A DNA stretch of 64,000 nt from Lunularia cruciata (Eukaryota; Streptophyta; Marchantiopsida; Lunulariales; Lunulariaceae). The first letter of the stretch is position 1. Each line of letters starts with the position of its first letter. This document shows positions 1 through 9,892 of the stretch, one piece after another. The stretch lies in assembly GCA_948567375.1 (NCBI GenBank), contig OX419757.1:63612001-63676000 (forward strand). The letters are read 5' to 3'. The position numbers and the translations under genes are program-made. The notes under the pieces are model-generated. The model saw only the letters and a list, made by a program, of their open reading frames with translations. It ran no database searches and had not been told where the DNA came from.

Positions 1-926
1 CTAGTGACCGGTGTTTTGACCTACACCCGGAGTTACGGAGTGGTAGGGCTGCTATGGCAGGTAGTAGAGGAGCTCTAGTTCATGGAGGATGAGGTGGTAG
101 AGGTGGTGGTAGAGGATCTACACCTAGTAGCAGTGCAGTACCTGCCCTTACTTTTGACACAACTATGGCTACTCGGATTGAGCAGTTGGAGCAGAGATTG
201 GCTAGTATGGCTATTGCTCAGAGGAGATCAGATTCGGGTGCTGAGGCTTCTACCTCATATGCTGGTGATAGAGATGCTTTGGACTTCATGTGCAGAGCAG
301 CACAGGTGGATGCATCTGCAGCAATGACTAGGAGTGCAGTACGTGCTCCAGAGCCTAGAGGAGCATCAGTGGAGTTGGACCCACACAGAGGAGAGGTTGG
401 GAGACAGGTCAGACTTCCCTAGTCTGTCATGCTATTTGAGGCATTGCAAACGACATCCATGGTTCCTAGATGTCCCAGTGTAGGTGTGGTAGGTGGTGAT
501 GGAGTACATGATGGACTACCTACTAGTCAGCCACCTACTACTACACAGATTGAGTCTAGCATGATGTTGGGAGCGGCTCAGCTGATTATGCAGCATCCTT
601 TGTTTTCAGCCAGTGACATGTTTACATTGGGAGTTGACCCAGCTCCAGTATTCCGGTTGGCTGCCACGTTGTTTGAGAGTAGGGATGGTGCAGTTCCTAC
701 TACTAGAGCAGAGGTGGTTGGTAGTGGAGCTGACTAGGTTGAGGAGCATGGGATCCATTCAGCGACCAGTGGTTTATGGCAGGCAGCAGCGGCTAGACTG
801 GAGGAGTTGCCAGCTAGACCGGCCTTTGAGAGAGCACGGTTTACACTTGGTGTTGTCCTACTGGATAACCAAAGGGGGATTTTTTGTTTGGTGGGACCTT
901 CAGGGAAGGTCTATACACCACAAAGA
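1..926 (+). pseudogene. Copy A gag C-terminal region (decayed)
   Basis: This matches the last part of gag in copies B and C: the Gly/Arg-rich stretch after the zinc knuckles (around 60-160), then MATRIEQLEQRLASM (165) and a Ser/Ala-rich linker. Reading is broken by TAG at about 76, 419 and 735. The first two replace CAG and the third replaces a TTG codon. The zinc knuckles lie just upstream of the window start. No function is expected from this copy. Confidence 0.8.
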
Positions 927-1640
927 GTCTTGTTAGACTCTGGTGCATAACCCCTTATGTTGGGGAAGGCTGTAGTTGTCGGTCTGGAGTTACGGAAGAT
1001 TGATGTGGAGAGGTGTCCATTTCAGATCCAGATATCTCTTGGTGGTGGTTCGACACAGTACATCACACATGGAGAGTTTGTTGTCCAGGTTCAGCCTGGT
1101 CATCCGATTGATAGCTCGGTGGTGAGAGCTCAGGCTATTGCGACGATAGCTGAGTCATATGATGTGCTAGTTGGGGGAGTAGTGTTATACCCCATGGGTT
1201 TCAACATTGACTATTGGGAGGAGACAACCTCTTATAGACCTGGTTGGCAGTCTAGTGAGGGACGGGTATGTCACCTACCAGTATGCTTCAGTAGTGGCAG
1301 TCTTGGCTCACTATAGTCCGGGACCATGGCAACATCAGTTTTAGCTTTCAGTGGTGCAGTTACTTGGCCTCGTGACTTGTTAGAGGGGAACGCCCATACA
1401 GAGGATACTCCAGTACTAGAGGAGATCACTCGGCTTTGGAGTATGAGTGGGATTGTTCCATCCACCTTGGATGTTCCATTGTGGAGTTCAGAGGAGGCAT
1501 TGCAGCAGCATGCAGATCAGTTGGTGCAGCAGGCTTGGAGTGGTGCCTTCGTACCATCAGGAGATGAGTGTGAGGATGAGCCTCCAGAGGCAATTGCTTT
1601 GACACCTTTGGATACCACACTCATCGCTTGGCAGTATCCA
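927..1640 (+). pseudogene. Copy A retroviral-type aspartic protease and linker
   Basis: The catalytic motif LLDSGA is readable at about 930-945 and is followed at once by a TAA where copy B keeps CAG. Downstream, residues such as the LVGGAVLYPMGF equivalent (near 1170) are those expected of a Ty3-type protease fold. A linker of about 130 residues joins it to the methyltransferase. It sits in the same frame as gag in the better-kept copies, so protease would be made as part of one gag-PR-MT polyprotein. A further stop lies at about 1313 (CAG to TAG). Confidence 0.7.
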
Positions 1641-2640
1641 GTAGAGGGGATATGCCTTTTGGAGTTGTTTGGTGGGATCAGCACCGGACTAGCTGCGGTG
1701 TTATAGGTGGGTATCCGAGTACAGAGGTACTTGTATGTAGAGAGAGATGAGACTGCTAGGCGAGTCTCTCTACATCATGTAACACACCTGGCCTATCGGT
1801 ATCCGGAGTTATTATCGATGTCAGCAGTTAGAGGTTACCAGAAGGCCTTACCAAGAGACATTTCCTTACTGGGGGCGCATGACCTAGAGAGACATGAGCC
1901 TATTCACTTGGTGATTTCTGGATAGCCATGTTAGGGACATACACGTGCGGGCCACGGTTTGGGTCTTTAGGATCCTCGTTCTGGTGTGTTTTGGGAGATG
2001 TTATGGATATTACAACATCTCCAGGTTCATCAGTCTGTTTCTCCAACTAAGCTTCTGGAGAACATTCCTTTGTTGGGTGATTCTCGCACCTGAGTGGTGG
2101 CGAGTACACATCAAGTCCATTCTTTGATGGGACCTGCTGTATTGTTAGATGCAGCCAGAGTGGGATCACGGGCTCATCGTCTTTGTCTTTGATGGACAAA
2201 CCTCTTACCTAGAGAGGTTCTACAACGCGCTTAGGATGGGATTCAACGACTTGACCACATCCTTGTTGATGATATCTTGGATGTTGGGCGTCTGTCTCAA
2301 ACACTGGTAATGGCTGATAGGTCACCTATGGCCGTGGTGAACCTAGTTGGGCAGCCTAGAGCCGCATTTCCCACACTCATGAGTTTCCCAGGCTCTCATG
2401 CTTTTTGAGAGGGAGGACCTGGACTTGTTTGGGACTCACAGTTACAGCAGTTGGTGGAGCCCAACGCTGATGAGAGAGAATGGGCAATGGGTTTTTGCAC
2501 CGGTATTACCACTGTTCCAGCAGTGTTAGAGGCATCCAGGCATCAAGTGTTAGGTCAGGCTATGGACCTGAATTGTTTGACCTGGATTGTGAGCCTTGGC
2601 TTGGCAGAGCAGCGTAGGATGCGCTTGATAGGCATCACCA
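1641..2640 (+). pseudogene. Copy A C5 cytosine-DNA methyltransferase domain (decayed)
   Basis: Motif I reads LLELFGGISTG near 1655-1690, followed by the YVERDE segment of motif II. The region of the catalytic motif IV (WPCQG in copies B and C) has a TGG-to-TAG and a CAA-to-TAG change at about 1923-1932, so this copy is catalytically dead. ERAMGF-like and VLGQAMDLN segments near the end represent the last motifs. Motif order I-II-IV-VI-VIII-IX-X is the canonical DNMT1/DNMT3 order and not the rearranged order of plant DRM enzymes. Confidence 0.85.
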
Positions 2641-2658
2641 CTCGGACACTTGTTGACA

Positions 2659-2702
2659 CATGCCTGAATTGTCTCGATATTGAGACAATTTAGGCACATG
2701 TT
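2659..2702 (+). repeat. Short imperfect inverted repeat in the MT-RT linker of copy A
   Basis: The arms CATGCCTGAATTGTCTC and GAGACAATTTAGGCACATG flank a few bases and could form a stem of about 17 pairs. Copy C keeps only the right arm (with changes) at the same place. The left arm therefore looks like a locally templated copy of the right arm made after copy A inserted. Confidence 0.7.
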
Positions 2703-2943
2703 GGGGGTGATTGGACCGAGTGGACATGGTATTTTTGGGACACATCCAGTAGCTACTAGGGAGAGTGGTCTACTTGGAGTCCATCCAGGTGAGCGTGGGC
2801 TACTTGGATTACACCCTTGGTCCACATGGGATGCAGCTAGAAGACGTGTGGAGCTTGCAGCTAGAGTGGAGGGAGTTTTTCGCACAGAGGTTGGGACCTC
2901 TAGTGGTCGGGAGCATGACACTATTGCTCCCAAGGGCCTTGTG

Positions 2944-2952
2944 TAGCAGTCA
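2944..2952 (+). other. Shared amber codon in a UAG-CAR-YYA context between MT and RT (copy A)
   Basis: The frame from the methyltransferase ends GTG TAG CAG TCA, then stays open for about 40 codons into the RT region. TAG followed by CAR-YYA is the context known for tobamovirus-type readthrough. Copy C has GTG TAG CAG CCA at the same place (57474). This is the only in-frame stop I found shared between copies. Copy B has a deletion here. It could be a functional leaky stop, or two independent CAG-to-TAG changes. Confidence 0.55.
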
Positions 2953-5900
2953 ATCAGTACGTCTTCCACTCTTACTACAGTTACAGAGGATACTTGGGAG
3001 CCAGATCTTGGACCCAAGCTTACTGGAGAGGAAAGACGGAGGGTTTGGAGGTTCTTGAGGAGTCACACAAGTTGTTTTGCCTTCAGTATGAAGGCATGCT
3101 CTGAAGGTGCTCGGGTGCTCTGAAGGGACCAGGTATACGGATTGAGCTGACTAGCGACACACCCATTTTCCGACGTCCTTATTGATATAGTGATATGGAG
3201 AGGACATTGATTCAAAGCCGGAGTAGTGACCTTTTTGAGGCTGGTTTGGTGGAGATTTCACATAGAGAGTATGCATCAGCGATAGTGATGCCAACCAAGA
3301 AGAATATGCATGGCAACTATACAGATAGGCGGATGTGTGGAGATTACCGTCTTATCAACCAAAAAACTAGGGCTGATTGGTATGCCATGCCTACACCGGA
3401 GGAGATTTTTGATGCAATTGGGCATGCAAAGGTCTTCAGTACTTTGGATCTTTGAGCGGGATATCATCAGTTGCTGATCAGGGAGGAGGATAAGTCCAAG
3501 ACAACATTTTGGGCTATTGATCCTCACGGCAAGGATGTGTTATATCAGTGGAAGTTCTTACCATTTGGGTTAAAGAACGCTCCTGCTTAGTTCCAGAGGG
3601 TCATGGATAGGATCCTAGCTGGATTGGATTTTGCTCGGTGCTATATTGATGACATTTTGGTTTATAGCACTACTGTGGAGGAGCTTGAGAGACAGTTGTT
3701 GGAGGTGTTTGAGAGGTTGAGATCTCATGGACTCAAACTACATCCTGGGAAGTGTAGGTTCTTCCATGAGCAAGTTGAGTATTTGGGTCACACTATCTAC
3801 CCCGGAGGACTTGGTGTTCAGCAGACCAAGGTGGAGGCTATTGCACGTATTCTTTGGCCTACGGATGTGAGCAGAGTGCAAGCATTCCTTGGGTTGGCAA
3901 ACTTCTATCGCCGCTATGTTAGAGGATTTAGTGCCATTGCCAAGGCCTTGACAAAGCTGACCAAGCTTACACAGGAGTGGTGTTGGGGAGATGAGTAGGA
4001 GAGAGCTTTTGTAGAGCTCAAGGATAGGTTGACATCTGCTCCTATTTTGTGGAGACCAATCAGGGGACGACCATTTCAGGTTCATACTGATTGGAGTATG
4101 TTGGGGCTTGGAGCAGTGCTCACCAAGCATGATGACGAGGAGAAGGAGTTTGTGGTGGCCTATGCTAGTCACTCCAACAATTCAGCGGAGGCGAAGTATA
4201 GTTCATATGAGGGAGAGTGCTTGGCAGCAGTTTGGGCAGTAGCACATTTCCGATGTTACCTATTTGGTAACCCCTTCACTCTCATCACTGATCATCAGCC
4301 GCTGAAGTGGTTGATGGAGTCCAACAAGCTTTCAGGGAAGCTTGCACGATGGGCTCTGATTTTATAGGAGTATGATTTCACGGTTGTTCACAGACCTGGA
4401 GTGGTGAACCATGATGCAGATGGGTTGAGTAGAAACCCATGTCCTAGCCAGCAGGATCAGACCGGAGCATGTTGGCATGGTGAGACAGATGAGGAGATGG
4501 TGCCAGGTTGGCATGCATCGGCCTTTCTGTGTATATTTGTAGAGGCTTTGGTAGTATCTCTCTCAGCGCATACATGAGGAGTTATTGAGGTCACAGATCC
4601 AAAGAGTGAAGATATCGGTACAATTCAGCGAGACATTCATGATGATGTGTTAGTGATGGACTATCTTTGCACTGGTGTTGTGGCTCAGTTGGGGCCAAGG
4701 AGAGAGACCGTGTTCTTCAGCGAGCCAAACGGTTCAGATTGGAGGGTAGACACCTTTTGCATGTATGGGAGGATGGTAGAGTGCGAGTAGTACCACTTCC
4801 AACACAGAGACCACAGTTGGTCCGTCATGCTCATGAGGAGCTAGGACATTTTGGAGTAAAGCGTACATATAGCTTACTCCATAGTCATTATTGGTGGCGC
4901 GGTATGCAGACCGAGGTACAGCAATTTGTTGCCAGATGTGTGGTTTGTGACCAAGTTAGAGCATCATTTAATGCTCCTACGCCACAGTTACACCCATTAC
5001 CTATCATGGGATTGGGTTACCGTTGGAGTTTGGACTTTGCCGGACCTTTACCGCTGATTGTGAGACATCATCGGTATGTTTTGGTGATGGTGAAGCACTT
5101 CTCCAAGTGGATTGAGTTGGTGGCACTTCCTGACAAGTCTAGTGAAGGGACAGCTTACTCATTCCTGGATCGAGTTCTTAGTCATTTTGGTGCACCAGCT
5201 GAGGCTTTGACTGATCAGGGTATAGAGTTCTTGGGGGAGTTTCAAGTCTTGTGTGACAAGGCTTTGATTGATCATCGTACTACATCCCGAGATCACCCTG
5301 AGGCAGATGGCTTAGCAGAGAGAGTGGTTCAGACGGTGAAGAGAGGATTGTGAAAGTATGGTTTGCAGAGAGGCCACTTGGGAGATTGGGATCTCCAATT
5401 ACCTTGGTTGACCATGGGCTATCGGTTCAGCCGGCAAGCCTCTTTAGCATCCTTCTCTCCATACTTTCTACTCTATGGATGAGATCCAGATTTACTTGCA
5501 GCCATTCGTCAAGATGCTACTATAGTTTTGGAATTGGATGACCTTGATGTATGGATGAGCGCATGTTCTCAACGGGTAGAGATCTTTCAGAGAGTGATGC
5601 CAATGGCCTTTGAGAACTTGGCAATTGCTCAACATAGAGATACTTTACGCTATGCTACCATTCGAGGAGGAGGTTATAGACCCTCGATCCATTAATTTCA
5701 TCCAGGCGACTATGTATATCTATAGCAGATAGCACCGACAAAAATTGATGTTTCTACAGACCGCACTATCTTGAGAGTGCGTGAGGTTTTGCCATCTGGA
5801 GTCCTTGTGTTAGAAGGACGTGATGGTGTTGTTTGGAAGGATCATGTGCGCAATTGTGCGCCATGCCACCTTCCAAACATTGATGGTACTATGGACCCAA

Positions 5901-6076
5901 GCTTGGCACGTGCACGTGCAGGCTTGAGGTGTATGTTATGTGGCTCTTCTAGTGGAGCTGCTACTATGTTAGTGTGTGATAGTTGTTTGAGAGGATGGCA
6001 TATGGCATGTATGACTCCTCCCCTCACGATGGTTCCTCAGGGACAGTGGTTATGTCCTAGATGTCTTGACCTATAG
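2953..6076 (+). pseudogene. Copy A RT - RNase H - DDE integrase - PHD finger (decayed)
   Basis: RT fingers and palm are readable from 3195 (RTLIQSRSSDLFEAGLVEIS), and the catalytic CYIDDILVYS lies near 3640-3665. RNase H (VHTDWSMLGLG, ITDHQPLKW) lies near 4080-4310. The HHCC zinc finger and DDE integrase core span about 4820-5350, and the PHD finger (CMLCG to CPRC) spans 5930-6065. The stop is TAG at 6074-6076. Frameshifts and stops (for example about 3453 CGA to TGA, 3995 CAG to TAG, 5351 CGA to TGA) break the frame throughout. The 1001-residue ORF of copy C gives the intact reference. Confidence 0.9.
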
Positions 6077-6091
6077 CTAGTTCATTCTTTA

Positions 6092-6182
6092 TATGGTATA
6101 GATTGCAGACAGGCGACTAACGATGGGGCTCCATAGCACCCGGCCTCCTGATCTTTGCCCATTAGAGGGTATACCATATACT
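6092..6182 (+). promoter_or_regulatory. Conserved 11-bp inverted repeat in the 3' untranslated region (copy A)
   Basis: TATATGGTATA near the start and TATACCATATA near the end could pair and enclose about 65 nt, between the PHD-finger stop and the polypurine tract. The same pair, with nearly the same loop, is present in copies B (about 9780-9870) and C (about 54246-54337). Conservation between a decayed and a young copy suggests a structured RNA element, but no role can be assigned. Confidence 0.5.
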
Positions 6183-6221
6183 TAGAGTAGATGGCTATCT
6201 GGAGTTAGAGGGACCTAACCG

Positions 6222-6237
6222 CCAGCTAGGGGGGCAA
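6222..6237 (+). promoter_or_regulatory. Polypurine tract of copy A
   Basis: GCTAGGGGGGCAA lies directly before the B1 repeat, where plus-strand DNA synthesis would be primed. In copies B and C the same tract reads AGCTAGGGGGGCGA. Its place before B1, and not directly before A2, means a conventional reverse-transcription product would start with B. Confidence 0.7.
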
Positions 6238-6343
6238 TTGTGGCACTTTAGAGTCTATGTATGACTTATGTGTGAGTTGTGCTTCTATAGTGTATGATGT
6301 TGACAACAATGTATGTTGTGTAGTGATGTATATACGCACGACA
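6238..6343 (+). repeat. B1 repeat of copy A (106 bp)
   Basis: It begins TTGTGGCACTTTAGAG and ends TACGCACGACA. The same 106-bp sequence recurs as B2 at 6792-6897. Two bases (AC) separate it from A2. Confidence 0.9.
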
Positions 6344-6345
6344 AC

Positions 6346-6790
6346 TGTCATGCCATTTGTAGTGCCGCATCTAGATGCTTGGACACTAGAGTTCCAGTAA
6401 TAGTAGTTAGAGTTATTTCAGCAGTATCTCAGAGACTACTTTCCGATGGTCAGATTTGGTGTTCAGGGTACTGACTTCACGGTGGAGCCCACTGTCACTT
6501 TGCACCGTCGAGTGTGCCATCAGCGGGACCGTTAGGGTTTCAGTGCTAGCTCAAGTCCAGGGGGTATAGTTTCGAAGTGAGCTCCAGAGAGCTCACTTCT
6601 CTGATGTTGAGCCTTTGAGTTCCTGGCTATGGTGGACAAAGGCCGGCAAGCGTCACCTGGATTCTTTATGCGTGAGTGGGTGTGGCTTGACTGTAATCAG
6701 TGCCAAGTTGTTGGCAGTTTATAGAGTGATAGATCAAGTACTGATCTAAGTTGAGTTGAGTTGAGTTGAGAGTGGTAAGCAATCTGATTA
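6346..6790 (+). repeat. A2 repeat of copy A (445 bp) with promoter and primer segment
   Basis: It begins TGTCATGCCATTTG and ends CAATCTGATTA. It holds a TATA-like box (GGTATAGT, TATA at 6565) and, 28-30 bp downstream, TCACTTCTCTGATGT (6593-6607). In copies B and C the last sequence is complementary to the sequence placed directly after A1, where the primer-binding site should be. A perfect hairpin, AAGTGAGCTC to GAGCTCACTT, overlaps the predicted start. Confidence 0.88.
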
Positions 6791-6791
6791 A

Positions 6792-6897
6792 TTGTGGCAC
6801 TTTAGAGTCTATGTATGACTTATGTGTGAGTTGTGCTTCTATAGTGTATGATGTTGACAGCAATGTATGTTGTGTAGCGATGTATATACGCACGACA
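6792..6897 (+). repeat. B2 repeat of copy A (106 bp), true 3' end of the element
   Basis: This is a direct copy of B1, ending CGCACGACA. The bases after it (AACTCAATGAGAG) are family-D LTR sequence seen uninterrupted at 49996, which fixes the element end here. Confidence 0.9.
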
Positions 6898-7447
6898 AAC
6901 TCAATGAGAGAGAGATAATTGCAAATGAAAGGATGATGAATACCTCCTCACCCCTTGTTTATATACTTGTGAAATAGTTACACACAAAAGATACGAATTA
7001 CCGTAGCAACTCAAGTTACTAGACTAAAAGTCAAGTAAAGTCAAAAAGTAGAAAGGAATATCCATTCACATGGGCATATTCCCCTAAGCATGTGGTCTTA
7101 TCTTGACCCAACCACTAAGTCAAGGATTCTTTCACATGGGCTATCCTTGGACTATAGAAGAATCCAAAACAAAAAGGCTTGCGGGCCCAAGAGTTCTCAA
7201 CTCTTTCCTCAAAGCCAAACACCTAAGAATAATACCAAGTCAACACACTAGAATCCAAAATAGTGGTGCTCACCTTTTCCTTTTCCTCTAAAGTAAGGTC
7301 TCTTCTATCTTAGCTATGACTAACTTTAGCTAATCATGACTAATGTAGAACCATCCTTTATCTCTATATAAATAATATCTCTCAAGGACTTGTAATACCA
7401 AGCTAAATATCACAATACTACACACATACACAAATTGGTGTAATAGG
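6898..7447 (-). repeat. Fragment of a family-D LTR
   Basis: About 550 bp match the family-D LTRs (from within 38358-38918 and 49995-50543) on the same strand. They run from AACTCAATGAGAGAG to the GGTGTTACA-equivalent end, here GGTGTAATA. The missing left part lies beyond copy A, outside the window. No polypurine tract follows the end, so it is a fragment or solo LTR. Confidence 0.85.
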
Positions 7448-8856
7448 CCAAAAGAGAATTTTTGAAGGGTTCTGCTTGGCCTGAGCAATGAGAGTGGAAG
7501 AGAGGAATAGTGGAGAAACATTCAAGAGAGAAAGGACTTTTCAAAGGTTGGCTTTTGCTCTGGTTGGAGATAGGGACCAATGAAAGGTAGAGAGATCTTC
7601 AAAGGATTAGGTTGGAAAGTCTGAAAAGAGAAAAGCTTGGGAGCAAAAGAAGGATTTTTGTAGGAAGATGTAGGGTTTGCTGAGGAGTTGACATGGAAGA
7701 AATCTTGCAAAGGAACACAAGGGAGTGTGAGGGATTTTGAATATGCCGAAGTGCTACTAAGGAGGAAAATATCAAGGTACTCGGACTGTGACAGGAGGAC
7801 GGGAAGAAGGAGAAATTTGAACAGGCATTGGACTGGAGACTGTGACAAAATTGAGAGAGACATTAGAATTCATGAGATGTTTGGAGAAAATGCTCTGATG
7901 AGGAAGTGACAAGAGAGGAAGAAATTTTCAAGAGAAATCTGTTGGCTTTGCATGCCAAGAGATTGAGAAGGGAAATGCTAGAGGTGACGACAATACAAAT
8001 TCATAGTGATAAGAGGAGAGAATCACCAAAGGAGATCTGTTGAGCAGCAATCTTGTGCGTCACGCAAGGAACTGCAGACAAGAAGCTAAATGTTGTAAGG
8101 GATAGGAGTTAGGACCTGGATGTTTATTATTCTGTATATGATTAGACAATTAGTCAATATGCTTGATGCAAAACTATTTAGTCTGAGTTTTGATCATCTT
8201 TAAGAATTTATAAATTTTGGAGAACTTGGTGTGGTGATGGAAGTGGCATTCCTTGTGAATTAACTTGTATGTTAAAGATAAGCAAAGTATGATAAGAAAA
8301 GAATGAAAACTTTGGCACTCAGTCCAGTCCACGGAAGTGAGTCAAGTTTTTGGACAAAATCCAGAGGTCGAATAGGTTGCATGACCTGTGGACTAGTCCA
8401 CAAATCCCACCAAGTCTGTGCTTTGGGCCAAGCTTGATTATTACAGCACAAACCCGACCCACCTAAGAATGACAGACTAAGAAAAGAGTTTGGAATTACA
8501 GATCAAGAATAGTAGCCAAAGAAAAATCAAGAAAAATTAACCTAAGCCTATGCAAGTATTCATTCATGAGAATCAACACCCGAAATAGCAAAAGACAATC
8601 TCCCGTGAGAAGTTGCTATCATAAAGCGAGAGAACATAACTAGCGCCAGACTATGGATTAACTGCGGAGTCTATGACAAACAAGACAGCCTAAGCACATG
8701 CAGCCAGGTGCCCGATGCAATCTTGAGACCTTACAATCCCCATGACAGCAGGAAGTCCTAGAAGGAAACCTAACATAGGTTCCTCAATAAACTAGAGTTA
8801 ACTAGAACTAAGCCGTAGCCTAAATGAGATAGAGTAATCATATATATAGATAACAC
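7448..8856. other. Stretch without a recognised gene
   Basis: This A/G-rich sequence has only short, low-complexity open frames on either strand (for example 7522-7863). It resembles none of the other repeats in the window. The last few hundred bases probably include the 3' LTR of the copia element that ends at about 8857, but I could not match them to the LTR at 25967-26181. Confidence 0.4.
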
Positions 8857-8857
8857 A

Positions 8858-9060
8858 ATTGCTAGTCTACTCTACATGTGCCCATATTCAAAACCTACAA
8901 TTTCACATGATGTCTCAGAAAACTCTCCAAAGAAATCACTTTGGTAAAAGCATCAATAGGATTCAGTTTACCATCAATCTTGACTAGCTCAATCATTTTT
9001 CAAACATAGCCTATTTGAGAAAATGATACCTAATCTTGATGTGCTACACTCTACAATCCA
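8858..9060 (-). pseudogene. Copia element: end of RNase H domain
   Basis: Read on the minus strand this gives HIKIRYHFL, then LVKIDGKLNPIDAFTKVISLESFLRHHVKL and a stop at about 8897. This is the usual end of a copia pol. It is the continuation of the RNase H at 18344-18648. Joining the two sides of copy B, with one TCCA removed, restores the local NQVMDCRV motif, so copy B is inserted in this gene. Confidence 0.8.
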
Positions 9061-9166
9061 TGTCGTGCGTATATACATCGCTACACAACATACATCGCTG
9101 TCAACATCATACACTATAAAAGCACAACTCACACATAAGTCATACATAGACTCTAAAGTGCCACAA
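9061..9166 (-). repeat. B2 repeat of copy B (106 bp), 3' end of the element
   Basis: On the + strand it starts TGTCGTGCG directly after the TCCA duplication and ends GTGCCACAA. It is the same as B1 at 9619-9724 apart from a few substitutions. Confidence 0.92.
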
Positions 9167-9616
9167 TAATCAGATTGCTTAACACTCTCAACTCAACTCA
9201 ACTCAGATCAGTACTTGATCTGTCACTCTATAAACTGCCAACAACTGGGCATTGATTACAGTCAAGCCACACCCACTCAAGCATAGAGAATCCAGGTGAC
9301 GCTCGCCGGCCTCTGTCCACCATAACCAGGAACTCGAAGGCTCAACATCAGAGAAGTGAGCTCTCTGGAGCTCACCTTTGAAACTATACCCCTTGGACTC
9401 GAGCTAGCCCGGAAACCCTAACGGTCCCGCTGACGGCACACTCGACGGTGCAAACGGTGCAAAGTGACGGTGGGCCCCACCGTGAAGTCAGTACCCCGAA
9501 CACGAAATCTAACCATCAGAAAGTAGTCCCTGAGAAACTGCTAGAATAACTCTAACTACCATCACTGGAACTCCAGTGTCCGAGCATCTAGATGCGGAAC
9601 TACAAATGGCGTGACA
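9167..9616 (-). repeat. A2 repeat of copy B (450 bp)
   Basis: It is bounded by TAATCAGATTGC and GGCGTGACA on the + strand. It matches A1 (17903-18343) except for substitutions and a 9-bp tandem duplication (ACGGTGCAA) present in A2 only. Confidence 0.92.
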
Positions 9617-9618
9617 GC

Positions 9619-9724
9619 TGTCGTGCGTATATACATCGCTACACAACATACATTGCTGTCAACATCATACACTATAAAAGCACAACTCACACATAAGTCA
9701 TACATAGACTCTAAAGTGCCACAA
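9619..9724 (-). repeat. B1 repeat of copy B (106 bp)
   Basis: It is separated from A2 by GC. The joined site reads GGCGTGACA-GC-TGTCGTGCG on the + strand, a near-perfect palindrome made of the two outer ends of the element. The polypurine tract (complement TCGCCCCCCTAGC, 9725-9737) abuts its other side. Confidence 0.92.
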
Positions 9725-9892
9725 TCGCCCCCCTAGCTGGCGGTTAGGTCCCTCTAACTCCAGATAGCCATCTACTCTAAGTATATGGTATACCCTCTAA
9801 TGGGCAAAGATCAGGAGGCCGGGTGCTATGGAGCCCCATCGTTAGTCGCCTGTCTGCAATCTATACCATATAAAGAATGAACTAGCTATAGG

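Larger units (their letters stand above)
1..6897 (+). mobile_element. Copy A of the methyltransferase-bearing, split-repeat Ty3/gypsy element (3' part)
   Basis: The window opens inside gag. In order on the + strand come the gag end, protease, cytosine methyltransferase, RT, RNase H, DDE integrase, PHD finger, a polypurine tract, and a B1-A2-B2 terminal block. The 5' end (A1, leader, gag start) lies outside the window. This is the most decayed of the three long copies: more than fifteen in-frame stops, most of them TAG where copies B and C keep CAG, or TGA where they keep CGA. The 3' flank (AACTCAATGAG) continues an LTR of family D, so copy A inserted into that repeat. The order of domains and their near-identity to copies B and C make the identification secure. 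Confidence 0.93.

Noticed and set aside
9061-9166. B2 as an unrelated small transposon next to the element
   Set aside because: The target duplications of copies B and C lie outside B2, and the same arrangement is at the 3' end of copy A, so B2 belongs to the element.
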